Part shown: one piece after another, positions 34,923-43,176 of the stretch
Numbering within the stretch: position 1 is the first letter of the stretch
Layout: each line of letters opens with the position of its first letter
Source of the DNA: CAZGMJ01 sp964526785
Lineage (GTDB): Bacteria; Planctomycetota; Phycisphaerae; Sedimentisphaerales; Anaerobacaceae
Assembly (NCBI GenBank): GCA_964526785.1
Contig: CAZGMJ010000009.1
Span: 55,206 to 119,205, forward strand
Reading direction: 5' to 3'
Length of the DNA stretch: 64,000 nt
Position numbers and translations under genes: made by a program
Notes under the pieces: generated by a model
Seen by the model: only the letters and a program-made list of their open reading frames with translations
What the model was told of the DNA's origin: nothing
Databases searched by the model: none

Positions 34923-35279
34923 AACGCGTGAATGAAAGCCTTGCAGGTGAACCCCGCGTGAAACGCGGGGCTAATTAGAGGCATGGAGGCACGTTTCGTA
35001 CTCGGGTTTGGGGGAAAGGAGGTTGAACATGAGAACCCCGCGTGAAACGCGGGGCTAATTAGAGGGATGGAGGCACGTTTCGTACTCGGGTTTGGGGGAA
35101 AGGAGGTTGAACATGAGGACTCCGCGTGAAGATCGTGTATGAAAGCTTCGTGTGTGAACCGCACGTGAGAAGGGTGCATGAGAGGTTCGTGGGTGAACCC
35201 CGCGTGAAACGCGGGGGTAATTAGAGGGGTGGACGGCGGCTTTGGGCCTCATGTTTGGGGGGAAAGGGGATTGAACATA
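34911..35279. repeat. REP array: palindromes CCCCGCG-TGAAA-CGCGGGG in tandem
   Basis: Perfect 7-bp-stem hairpins lie at 34952-34970, 35036-35054 and 35198-35216. A one-arm copy lies at 34913-34930, and decayed remnants near 35119-35190. Bases 34950-35033 and 35034-35117 are an 84-bp tandem repeat, identical except for one base, each unit carrying a hairpin and a 60-base conserved flank (ending GGAGGTTGAACATGAG). A diverged third unit spans 35196-35278. The last unit ends 2 bases before the trxA promoter. This fills the whole 450-base gap between the RAYT gene and trxA. Confidence 0.88.
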
Positions 35280-35280
35280 T

Positions 35281-35309
35281 TTGACAGGGGCGGGTAATCA
35301 TTCTACCAT
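35281..35309 (+). promoter_or_regulatory. Sigma70-like promoter of trxA-trxB
   Basis: TTGACA (35281-35286), a 17-base spacer and TACCAT (35304-35309), directly after the REP array and 62 bases before the trxA ATG. Confidence 0.65.
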
Positions 35310-35370
35310 GAGGTCTTGTTCCTTTTCGGGGCAATGTAAACGACATTTTTATTTGCTGAAGGAGCGGACA

Positions 35371-35703
35371 ATGAGCAACGCAATGGCAGTAACGGACGAC
35401 ACATTCCAGAGCGAGGTTCTGGATTCGGATATGCCCGTGGTGGTTGACTACTGGGCGGAATGGTGCGGGCCGTGCCGGATGGCGAGCCCGGTGCTGGATA
35501 AGATCGCGGACGAGTATGCGGGTAAGGTGAAGGTGTGCAAGGTGAACGTCGATGAGGCCCGTCAGACGGCGACGCAGAACGGGATTATGAGCATTCCGAC
35601 GCTGCATATCTTCAAGAACGGTCAGGCGGTCGATCAGATGGTCGGCGTCTCGCCGAATTTCGAGGAAGACCTGAAGAAGAAGATCGATTCGCAACTTGAT
35701 TAA
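35371..35703 (+). CDS. trxA: Thioredoxin
   Basis: This 110-residue cytoplasmic dithiol protein has the active site Trp31-Cys32-Gly-Pro-Cys35 in VVDYWAEWCGPCRM. The cis-proline is in SIPTLHIFKNG and the final helix is EEDLKKKI, so the fold is complete and of standard length. The start at 35371 has GAAGGAG upstream; the longer open frame from 35281 covers only the promoter and leader. TrxB follows 17 bases downstream, so the pair forms a self-contained thioredoxin system. Confidence 0.95.
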   Translation: MSNAMAVTDDTFQSEVLDSDMPVVVDYWAEWCGPCRMASPVLDKIADEYAGKVKVCKVNVDEARQTATQNGIMSIPTLHIFKNGQAVDQMVGVSPNFEEDLKKKIDSQLD

Positions 35704-35720
35704 GGCGGGCGGCTGTCGAT

Positions 35721-36713
35721 ATGAGCGACGAATTGTACGACATTATTATTGTCGGGGCCGGACCGGCGGGACTTGGTGCGGCGGTTTACACGGCGCGGGA
35801 CCGGCTCAAGACGCTGATCCTGGAGCGGATGATGCCCGGCGGGCAGATCAGCACGACGGATCGGATCGAGAACTATCCGGGGATCGTTCAGATCGACGGA
35901 CCCGGGTTGGTCGAACAGATGCAGAAGCAGGTCGAGGGTTTCGGAGCGACGATACAGACCGGGTGCAACGTGGACCGGCTGGAGCGGCTGGAGGACGGCA
36001 ATATCGCGGTCTCCTGCGGCGACAAACAGTATACGGCCCGCGCGGTTATTCTCTCGCCCGGCAGCAACTATCGGCATCTCGGCGTGCCCGGTGAAGAGGA
36101 GTTTCGAGCCGGCGGGGTGAGTTATTGCGGGACGTGCGACGCACCGTTCTTTCGCGGCAAGCACGTTGTGGCTGTCGGCGGGGGCAATACCGCGCTGGAA
36201 GAGGCCATGCATCTGGCGAAGTATGCGGCGAAGGTGACGTTGATCCATCGCAGGGACGCCTTCCGCGCCGACAAGGTGCTCGTGGAGGAGTTGCTGGAGA
36301 AGGCGGACAAGCCGGATTCGAACATCACTATCCAGTACGATACGATCGCCACGGCCATACAGGGCGACAAGATGGTTCAGTCGGTGCGGCTCAAGAACGT
36401 CAAGACGGAACAGGAAGAGGATTACGCATGCGACGGCGTCTTTATCTTTGTGGGCATGGTTCCGAATACCGACTTCGTCAAGGGGTTCGTGGAACTGACG
36501 GACAAGGGCTTTATTAAGTGCGACTGCGCGTATCTGCGGACTAGCGTGCCGGGCGTGTTCGTGGCGGGCGACTGTCGAATCGGGGCGGCTATGCAACTGG
36601 CGACTTCGATCGGCGACGGCGTGAACGCGGCGCTTATGGTCGAGCAGTACTTCCGCGACCCGAAATGGTGGCATGAGCCGGTCAGCGACATGCTTCAGCC
36701 CAAGGGTTGGTAA
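35721..36713 (+). CDS. trxB: Thioredoxin-disulfide reductase
   Basis: This 330-residue FAD/NADPH enzyme reduces TrxA. The FAD motif is IIIVGAGPAGLGAAVYTARD. The redox pair is Cys136 and Cys139 in SYCGTCDAPFF (CGTC in place of the common CATC). The second nucleotide site is VGGGNTALEEA, and LIHRRDAFRAD is the arginine motif that selects NADPH. The FAD end motif is GVFVAGDCRIG (usual GD followed by variable residues). It is encoded directly after trxA in the same operon. Confidence 0.95.
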   Translation: MSDELYDIIIVGAGPAGLGAAVYTARDRLKTLILERMMPGGQISTTDRIENYPGIVQIDGPGLVEQMQKQVEGFGATIQTGCNVDRLERLEDGNIAVSCGDKQYTARAVILSPGSNYRHLGVPGEEEFRAGGVSYCGTCDAPFFRGKHVVAVGGGNTALEEAMHLAKYAAKVTLIHRRDAFRADKVLVEELLEKADKPDSNITIQYDTIATAIQGDKMVQSVRLKNVKTEQEEDYACDGVFIFVGMVPNTDFVKGFVELTDKGFIKCDCAYLRTSVPGVFVAGDCRIGAAMQLATSIGDGVNAALMVEQYFRDPKWWHEPVSDMLQPKGW

Positions 36714-36769
36714 GAGCAGGCGGGCGGCACTGAGGCGGCGCAGGTATCTGGCAGACGGGAGCAGCAGCT

Positions 36770-37675
36770 ATGGGACAGGTTTTCTATCGACCAACCAGCA
36801 GACGCGATTTTCTCAAGACGTCGCTCGTTTCGGCGGCGACGCTGGTTACTATCGGCGGGTGCGGGAGCGGCAGTCGCAGTGCAGGGCGCCAGAGGGGCGA
36901 ACCTGTTCGCTGGGCGTTTCTCGCGGACACGCATATCCCCGTCAATCGGCAAGAGAATTACAACCATTCGTATCCGTGCAGGAATCTGGAGCAAATTGTT
37001 CCTCAGTTGACGGCGGCGAGGCTCGATGGGGTATCGATAGCGGGCGATTTGGCCAGGCTCGAAGGAAAGGTCGGCGATTATAAGGCTCTCAAGGAGATTC
37101 TGACGCCGGCGGCGGAGCAGACGCCTGTTTTCATGGCGCTGGGCAACCACGACGATCGAGATAATTTCTACAGCGTCTTTACCGATTTGCCCGGAGAGCG
37201 GCCGAACGTGGGAAAGCACGTAACTGTCGTTGAGACGCCGACGGTTCGTATTCTCATGCTGGATTCGCTGATGTTTGTGAACCGCACGCCGGGGCTTCTG
37301 GGCATTGCGCAGCGGAACTGGCTTACGAAGTATCTGGCACAAAACAGCGAGAAGCCGACGATTCTGTGCTTCCATCACACGCTCGACGATCGGGACGGAG
37401 ATTTGCTGGATGTGCCTCGCCTGTTCCAGATCATCGAGCCGGCGCGGAACGTCAAGGCCATCGTGTACGGTCATTCGCACGTCTATCGCTTCTCGACGTT
37501 CGAAGGCATCCATCTGATCAACATTCCGGCCAGCGGATACTGCTTTGGCGAAGGCGTGCCGGTCGGCTGGGTGGAGGCCTCTCTAACGGACAGAGGCGGG
37601 CGGTTCACGCTTCATGCGATTACGGCCGACACCAGCGAGGATGGAAGCGTAACGGAATTACGCTGGCGAACTTAG
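36770..37675 (+). CDS. Tat-exported metallophosphoesterase lipoprotein
   Basis: This 301-residue calcineurin-like phosphoesterase has an N-terminal twin-arginine signal (TSRRDFLKTSLVSAA) ending in a lipobox (TIGGC), so it is folded and loaded with metal before export and then lipid-anchored. Metal motifs are AFLADTHIP (D-x-H), SIAGDLARL (GD), LGNHDDRDN (GNHD), CFHHT and VYGHSHVYRF (GHxH), a complete dimetal site. The substrate could be a phosphodiester or phosphomonoester, or a nucleotide. It follows trxB by 56 bases and may share its transcript. Confidence 0.88.
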   Translation: MGQVFYRPTSRRDFLKTSLVSAATLVTIGGCGSGSRSAGRQRGEPVRWAFLADTHIPVNRQENYNHSYPCRNLEQIVPQLTAARLDGVSIAGDLARLEGKVGDYKALKEILTPAAEQTPVFMALGNHDDRDNFYSVFTDLPGERPNVGKHVTVVETPTVRILMLDSLMFVNRTPGLLGIAQRNWLTKYLAQNSEKPTILCFHHTLDDRDGDLLDVPRLFQIIEPARNVKAIVYGHSHVYRFSTFEGIHLINIPASGYCFGEGVPVGWVEASLTDRGGRFTLHAITADTSEDGSVTELRWRT

Positions 37676-37850
37676 GCGGGGATTCAGACCAACCAATGCG
37701 GCGCATGGTGTTATTGCGTCCGGCAGAAACCGGCTGCGATCATATCCTCTCGCAACCTGCGCGGAAAACGGTGGCAAAGATGCATCCATTTGGTTAGACT
37801 GGCTGCTTACGCAGTTTACGGAAGCTCTCACGCGTTAAAGGAGTAAAGCC

Positions 37851-40800
37851 ATGAGACATACAACACGTCTTCTCTGGGTCGCGGCAACCACCATCCTGTC
37901 AGTAGCGACGCTTTTCGGCTGTGGTTGCGCGCAGTTGTCGGTACGCGGGCCGGCGGGACCGGAGGAGGTACCGGACTGGGAGAATGAGGCGGTTCTGAGC
38001 AGAAACAAGGAGCCCGGACATTGCACGCTGATTCCGTATGAGGACACACAAAGCGCGCTGAAGTCGGTACGTGAAGCTTCGGTATATTACCAGTCGCTTA
38101 ACGGCACCTGGAAATTCAACTGGGTTCGGAAACCGGCGGATCGTCCGCGCGATTTCCATAAGGTCGATTACAGCGTGGCGGGTTGGGATGAGATACCGGT
38201 GCCCTCCAACTGGCAGATGCACGGCTACGGCCGGCCGATTTACCTGAACGTGCGTCATCCGTTCCCGGCCGATCCACCGCACATACCGCGCAATTATAAT
38301 CCCGTGGGTTCTTATCGAAGGAATTTCACGATACCGGAGGGATGGAAGGACCGAGAGGTATTTCTCCATTTTGACGGTGTCAAGAGCGCCTTCTATGTCT
38401 GGGTCAACGGCATGAGGGTCGGGTACAGCCAGGGGAGCATGACACCCGCGGAATTCAATGTCACTGATTACCTGGTCCAGGGCCGGAGCAACGTTCTGGC
38501 GGTGGAGGTTTTTCGCTGGTCGGACGGCAGTTACCTCGAAGATCAGGATATGTGGCGTCTGAGCGGGATTTATCGCAACGTTTATCTTTTCTCGACACCC
38601 AGCGTGCATATTCGCGATTTCGCGGTGCGTGCGGAACTGGACGATCAGTACAGAGACGGCGTACTCAAGGTGCGGCCCAAGCTGGCGGTGTACGAAGGCG
38701 ACGCCAAGGGCTGGACCGTCGAGGCGCAGCTTTACGATGCGGAGAATATGCCCGTGCTGGCAGAGCCTTTGGTGAAAGATGCGATGTCGATACTCAACGA
38801 GCAGTATCCGCAGCGGGATAATGTTGCGTTTGCGCTGATGGAGGCCCGCGTGGAGGAGCCCAAGCAGTGGTCGGCGGAGTTCCCGAATCTGTATACGGTC
38901 GTGCTGACACTTAAGAATGCCAAAGGAGAGACGATAGAGGCGGAAAGCTGTCGCGTGGGTTTTCGCAACGTGCAAATCAAGAACGGACAGTTGTATGTAA
39001 ACGGGCGGTCGATCAAACTGTTTGGCGTCAACCGGCACGAGCATGATCCGGACCATGGACGGGCGATACCGGTCAGCCGGATGTTACAGGACATTCAACT
39101 GCTCAAACAGAACAACATCAACGCCGTTCGCACGTCGCACTATCCGGACGATCCGCACTGGTACGATCTGTGCGATCAGTACGGCATCTATTTGATCGAC
39201 GAGGCGAATCTGGAGTCGCACCAGTTGAAAGGGTTTCTGGCCAATGTGCCGAGTTGGAATACGGCCTTTATGGAGCGGGCGATTCGGATGGTCGAACGGG
39301 ACAAGAATCATCCATCGGTCATATTCTGGTCACTGGGCAACGAGACGGGATCGGGTCCGAACCATTCGTCGATGGCGGGATGGATAAAGGACTACGATCC
39401 GACGCGACCGATTCATTACGAAGGGGCGGCGAGCAAGCCCAAGGATTTCTGGTACGTCGACATGATCAGCAGGATGTATGCGCGGATACCGGAGATCATT
39501 CGGCTGGCGACCGATCCGGTGGATGACAGACCGATGGTGTTGTGCGAGTACGCACATGCGATGGGCAATTCGGTCGGCAATTTGAAGGATTACTGGGACG
39601 CAATTCGTTCACACGAGCGGCTGATCGGCGGGTTCATCTGGGACTGGGCGGACCAGGGGCTGCGAAAGGTATCCGCCAACGGAAGGCAGTACTGGGCGTA
39701 CGGCGGGGATTTCGGAGATAATCCCAATGACGGAAACTTCTGCTGTAACGGGCTGGTATTGCCGGACCGCAAGCCGCATCCGCATCTAAATGAAGTGCGC
39801 AAGGTTTACCAGAGGATCTGGGTCGATCCGGTCGATCTTCTTGAAGGAACGGTGCTGATTCGGAACGAATACGATTTCCGGGGTTTGAGTTTTGTCGATA
39901 TCCAGTGGGAACTCAGCGGCGACGGGGAGATCATTCAGGAAGGCACGATGGAGACGCCCGATATCGCGGCGGGCCGACAGCAGGAGGTGACGATCCCGAT
40001 CAGGACACCTCAACTGAAACCCGGCGCGGAATACTGGCTGAAGGTATCGTTCGTGTTGTCGGAATACACGTCGTGGGCGGACCGCGGACACGTCGTGGCG
40101 TGGGATCAGTTCAAGGTACCGTTCGATGTGCCGGATGCGCACGTTCTTCGGCTGGCGGCGATGCCGGAGGTGCATTTGCAGGAGACGGACGGGGAATTTG
40201 TCGTCGAGGGCAAGGATTTCAGTGTGACGGTCGGCAAGTCCAGCGGAGCGATGGAGTCGTTTGTCTTCAGCGATATTCCGCTAATGGGGACGGACCGGGG
40301 ATATTTGCACCCGAACTTCTGGCGGGCCCCGACCGACAACGATCAGGGCAACAAGATGCCCAGGCGGCTTGGCGTCTGGAAAGACGCGGGGCCGGATCGC
40401 GAGGTGCAGAGCGTTGCCGCCGAGGTGCTTAACGAAAAGGTCGTTCGGATCACTGCCGAGTGTACGCTGCCTGTAGGAGATGGGACGACGTATACAACTG
40501 TGTATACGGTCTACGGCAGCGCCGACGTGGTAGTCGAAAGCACGATCGAGCCGCACGGTGATGACCTGCCGAATCTGCCTCGCTTCGGCATGCAGATGCG
40601 GATGCCGAAGGAATTCTTTAAGATGACATGGCTGGGGCGGGGTCCTCACGAGTCATACTGGGACCGGAAAACCGGCGCGGCGGTTGGTTTGTACTCGGGT
40701 CCGGTGGAGGAACAGATTCATCTGTACGTTCGGCCGCAGGAGACGGGCAATAAGGCGGATGTGCGATGGATGGCGCTGACGAATGAAGACGGTCTGGGCC

Positions 40801-41114
40801 TGATGGCAATCGGCCTGCCCAAACTGAACGTCAGCGCGTGGCCGTGCACGATGCAGGATCTGGATAGTGCGGACCACATTCACGAACTGACGCGACGCGA
40901 TTTCATCACGGTGAATCTCGACTACAAGCAAATGGGCGTTGGCGGCGACGACAGTTGGGGCGCGCGGGTGCATCCGGAATATACGCTGCCGGCTCAGAGG
41001 TACAGTTACAAATTCCGCCTGCGGCCGCACAGCATGATAACGGGCGACATGAAACCTATCGCCCGCACAGTGCTTCCTCCAATTATCGAAGATGAGCAGG
41101 TTGAAGAGGAATGA
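37851..41114 (+). CDS. GH2 beta-galactosidase (LacZ-like), lipoprotein
   Basis: This enzyme of 1087 residues has the full LacZ domain order. After a lipobox signal (VATLFGCGC) come the sugar-binding jelly roll (YYQSLNGTWKFNWVRKP, PSNWQMHGYGRPIY), the Ig-like domains, the catalytic barrel and the Bgal_small_N C-terminal domain (FWRAPTDNDQGNKM). The acid/base is Glu498 in FWSLGNETGSG and the nucleophile Glu566 in VLCEYAHAMGNS. Export by a lipoprotein signal differs from the cytoplasmic LacZ of enterobacteria and suggests cleavage of galactose-containing oligosaccharides in the periplasm or at the surface. AGGAG precedes the ATG. Confidence 0.93.
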   Translation: MRHTTRLLWVAATTILSVATLFGCGCAQLSVRGPAGPEEVPDWENEAVLSRNKEPGHCTLIPYEDTQSALKSVREASVYYQSLNGTWKFNWVRKPADRPRDFHKVDYSVAGWDEIPVPSNWQMHGYGRPIYLNVRHPFPADPPHIPRNYNPVGSYRRNFTIPEGWKDREVFLHFDGVKSAFYVWVNGMRVGYSQGSMTPAEFNVTDYLVQGRSNVLAVEVFRWSDGSYLEDQDMWRLSGIYRNVYLFSTPSVHIRDFAVRAELDDQYRDGVLKVRPKLAVYEGDAKGWTVEAQLYDAENMPVLAEPLVKDAMSILNEQYPQRDNVAFALMEARVEEPKQWSAEFPNLYTVVLTLKNAKGETIEAESCRVGFRNVQIKNGQLYVNGRSIKLFGVNRHEHDPDHGRAIPVSRMLQDIQLLKQNNINAVRTSHYPDDPHWYDLCDQYGIYLIDEANLESHQLKGFLANVPSWNTAFMERAIRMVERDKNHPSVIFWSLGNETGSGPNHSSMAGWIKDYDPTRPIHYEGAASKPKDFWYVDMISRMYARIPEIIRLATDPVDDRPMVLCEYAHAMGNSVGNLKDYWDAIRSHERLIGGFIWDWADQGLRKVSANGRQYWAYGGDFGDNPNDGNFCCNGLVLPDRKPHPHLNEVRKVYQRIWVDPVDLLEGTVLIRNEYDFRGLSFVDIQWELSGDGEIIQEGTMETPDIAAGRQQEVTIPIRTPQLKPGAEYWLKVSFVLSEYTSWADRGHVVAWDQFKVPFDVPDAHVLRLAAMPEVHLQETDGEFVVEGKDFSVTVGKSSGAMESFVFSDIPLMGTDRGYLHPNFWRAPTDNDQGNKMPRRLGVWKDAGPDREVQSVAAEVLNEKVVRITAECTLPVGDGTTYTTVYTVYGSADVVVESTIEPHGDDLPNLPRFGMQMRMPKEFFKMTWLGRGPHESYWDRKTGAAVGLYSGPVEEQIHLYVRPQETGNKADVRWMALTNEDGLGLMAIGLPKLNVSAWPCTMQDLDSADHIHELTRRDFITVNLDYKQMGVGGDDSWGARVHPEYTLPAQRYSYKFRLRPHSMITGDMKPIARTVLPPIIEDEQVEEE

Positions 41115-41182
41115 CGGTGGATCGCACAGCGGTGCAAAGAAACGGACTGACAACAGAAAAGGTTGAGTAAAGCAGGATTTGG

Positions 41183-43015
41183 ATGCCGGTTACTTCAAGG
41201 ATTGAATCAACCCACGGACGGAATCGAGGTGCAGCGGCGGCTTTGAGGCAGGAGGGCAGTCGGCACTCGCACCCGGCCAGGCAAAACTCCGGCGGGAAGG
41301 AATGGGTTATAGCGCAACGCGACGAGCGGGCAGCTACGCTGGCGAAAGCGCTTCGCGTCTCGCGGCTGACGGCCCAGATTCTTCTCAATCGAGCAATTAC
41401 AGACGCTGATGATGGCATGGCCTTTATTCGGCCTAAACTGACGAGCCTGATCGGACCCGAGACGATGCCAGGCGCGGCGGCGGCGGTCGAGCGGATCGGA
41501 GATGCGATTGACAACGGCGAGAAGATCACGGTCTACGGCGATTACGATGTGGATGGGATTACGGGAGTCTCGATTCTCTGGCAGTTGTTGACCCTGCTGG
41601 AAGGCAACGTCGATTATTATATTCCGCATCGCATCGACGAGGGCTACGGGCTCAACACGGATGCGATCGAGTCCATCGGGCAGGCGGGCACAACGCTAAT
41701 CATAACGGTGGACTGCGGCATCACGGCGGTGCAGGCGGCCGGGCGGGCGTCGGAACTCGGCATCGATTTAGTTATCACCGACCACCATCAGCCCGAGTCG
41801 CAGTTGCCCGAGGCGACGGCTATCGTGCATCCGGTGCTTGACGAGGAGTATGGCAATCAGGATTCAGCAGGAGCGATGGTGGCGTTCAAGCTGGCGTGGG
41901 CAATCGCCAATCGATTCAGCCCGGGACAACGACTCGAAGGGCCATTGCGGGAATTCATGCTCAACGCGACCAGTCTGGCGGCGATGGGTACGGTTGCCGA
42001 CGTGATGGATCTGCGCGGTGAAAACCGGGTGCTGACGAGTTACGGGCTTCGCTCGCTGGCGCGGTGCAAGTTGTGCGGTATTCAGGCATTGATCGAATCG
42101 GCCGGTTTGACAGGCAAGGGGCTGGACAGCTACGACATCGGTTTCCGGCTGGCCCCGATGTTGAACGCAGCCGGGCGAATGGGACATGCGCGGCTGGCGG
42201 TGGAATTACTCACGAGCGAAAAGCCGTTGCGGGCACGACAGATCGCCGAGTATCTCAAGGAGCAGAATGCTCAGCGTCGCAAGTGCGAGCGGAAGATATT
42301 CCAGCAGGCCTGCAGTATGATTGTCGAGCAGGGAGCAAACCATCCGGATCGCAAGAGCATTGTGCTTGCCGGCGAGGACTGGCACACGGGAGTAATCGGG
42401 ATTGTGGCGTCGCGTATCGTTGACAAGTTTTACAGGCCGACGATTATGATCAATGCTCCGGAGGGTGGCGTGGCATCGGGTTCGGCACGTTCGATACCGG
42501 GCTTCAGCCTGCTTGGCGCGATCAGGGCGTGCGGCGAGCATCTGGTAAGCTTCGGCGGCCACGATATGGCGGCGGGCATAACGATTGAGGCCGACAGAAT
42601 CGAGGCCTTTGCAGCGGCTTTCGAGGCATATGCACGGGAGCATCTGGGCGAGAACGACGTTGTGGACAAGTTGCATATCGACGCCGAAGCCTCTTTGGGC
42701 GAATTCAACAGAGGCGTCGTAACGGAATTCGAGATGCTCGGCCCGTTCGGTCAGGGGAATCCCAAGCCATTGTTCGCGAGTCGGGGAGTTCGGCTGGCGT
42801 CGCCGCCCAGGCGGGTCGGCGCGACGAACGACCACCTACAGGTGACGATTACGGATGGGCTGACGACCATTCGGTGCATCGGATTTCGGTTCGGCCGGCT
42901 GGAGAAGAGACTGCTGGAAGTCGATTCTTTCAACGTGGCGTACCAGCCGATGATCAACAACTACAACGGCAACAGCACCGTCGAGTTTCAATTGACGGAC
43001 ATCCAATTCGAATAG
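41183..43015 (+). CDS. recJ: Single-stranded-DNA-specific exonuclease RecJ
   Basis: This cytoplasmic DHH-family nuclease (610 residues) digests single-stranded DNA 5' to 3' in recombination and repair. Motifs: VYGDYDVDGITG (D-x-D), TVDCGITAVQAA, VITDHHQPESQLP (DHH), and the DHHA1-type SFGGHDMAAGITIE. The RecJ OB-like C-terminal domain follows, starting near FGQGNPKPLFASRG. The first 40 residues are low-complexity and lie before the usual N-terminus (KEWVIAQRDE), so the real start may be downstream of 41183. The length otherwise fits the family. Confidence 0.93.
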   Translation: MPVTSRIESTHGRNRGAAAALRQEGSRHSHPARQNSGGKEWVIAQRDERAATLAKALRVSRLTAQILLNRAITDADDGMAFIRPKLTSLIGPETMPGAAAAVERIGDAIDNGEKITVYGDYDVDGITGVSILWQLLTLLEGNVDYYIPHRIDEGYGLNTDAIESIGQAGTTLIITVDCGITAVQAAGRASELGIDLVITDHHQPESQLPEATAIVHPVLDEEYGNQDSAGAMVAFKLAWAIANRFSPGQRLEGPLREFMLNATSLAAMGTVADVMDLRGENRVLTSYGLRSLARCKLCGIQALIESAGLTGKGLDSYDIGFRLAPMLNAAGRMGHARLAVELLTSEKPLRARQIAEYLKEQNAQRRKCERKIFQQACSMIVEQGANHPDRKSIVLAGEDWHTGVIGIVASRIVDKFYRPTIMINAPEGGVASGSARSIPGFSLLGAIRACGEHLVSFGGHDMAAGITIEADRIEAFAAAFEAYAREHLGENDVVDKLHIDAEASLGEFNRGVVTEFEMLGPFGQGNPKPLFASRGVRLASPPRRVGATNDHLQVTITDGLTTIRCIGFRFGRLEKRLLEVDSFNVAYQPMINNYNGNSTVEFQLTDIQFE

Positions 43016-43176
43016 CCGGCGCAGGCTGAGCGTCCGGCAAAGTATATGGCGACTTTGGCCGGCACGCGCCAAGCGTTTATCGTATGATGATTGCGCAGAC
43101 AAGCAGGTCTGTGTCCGTGTGCCGGCGGATGCTGAGTATTTGCCGAGAGGTATGCCTAGACTGAGGAGAGACGACC

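Noticed and set aside
34911..35279. Possible CRISPR array
   Set aside because: Repeats are palindromic REP elements in an 84-bp unit that is itself nearly identical, with no unique spacers of constant length and no cas genes; a RAYT transposase lies next to it.
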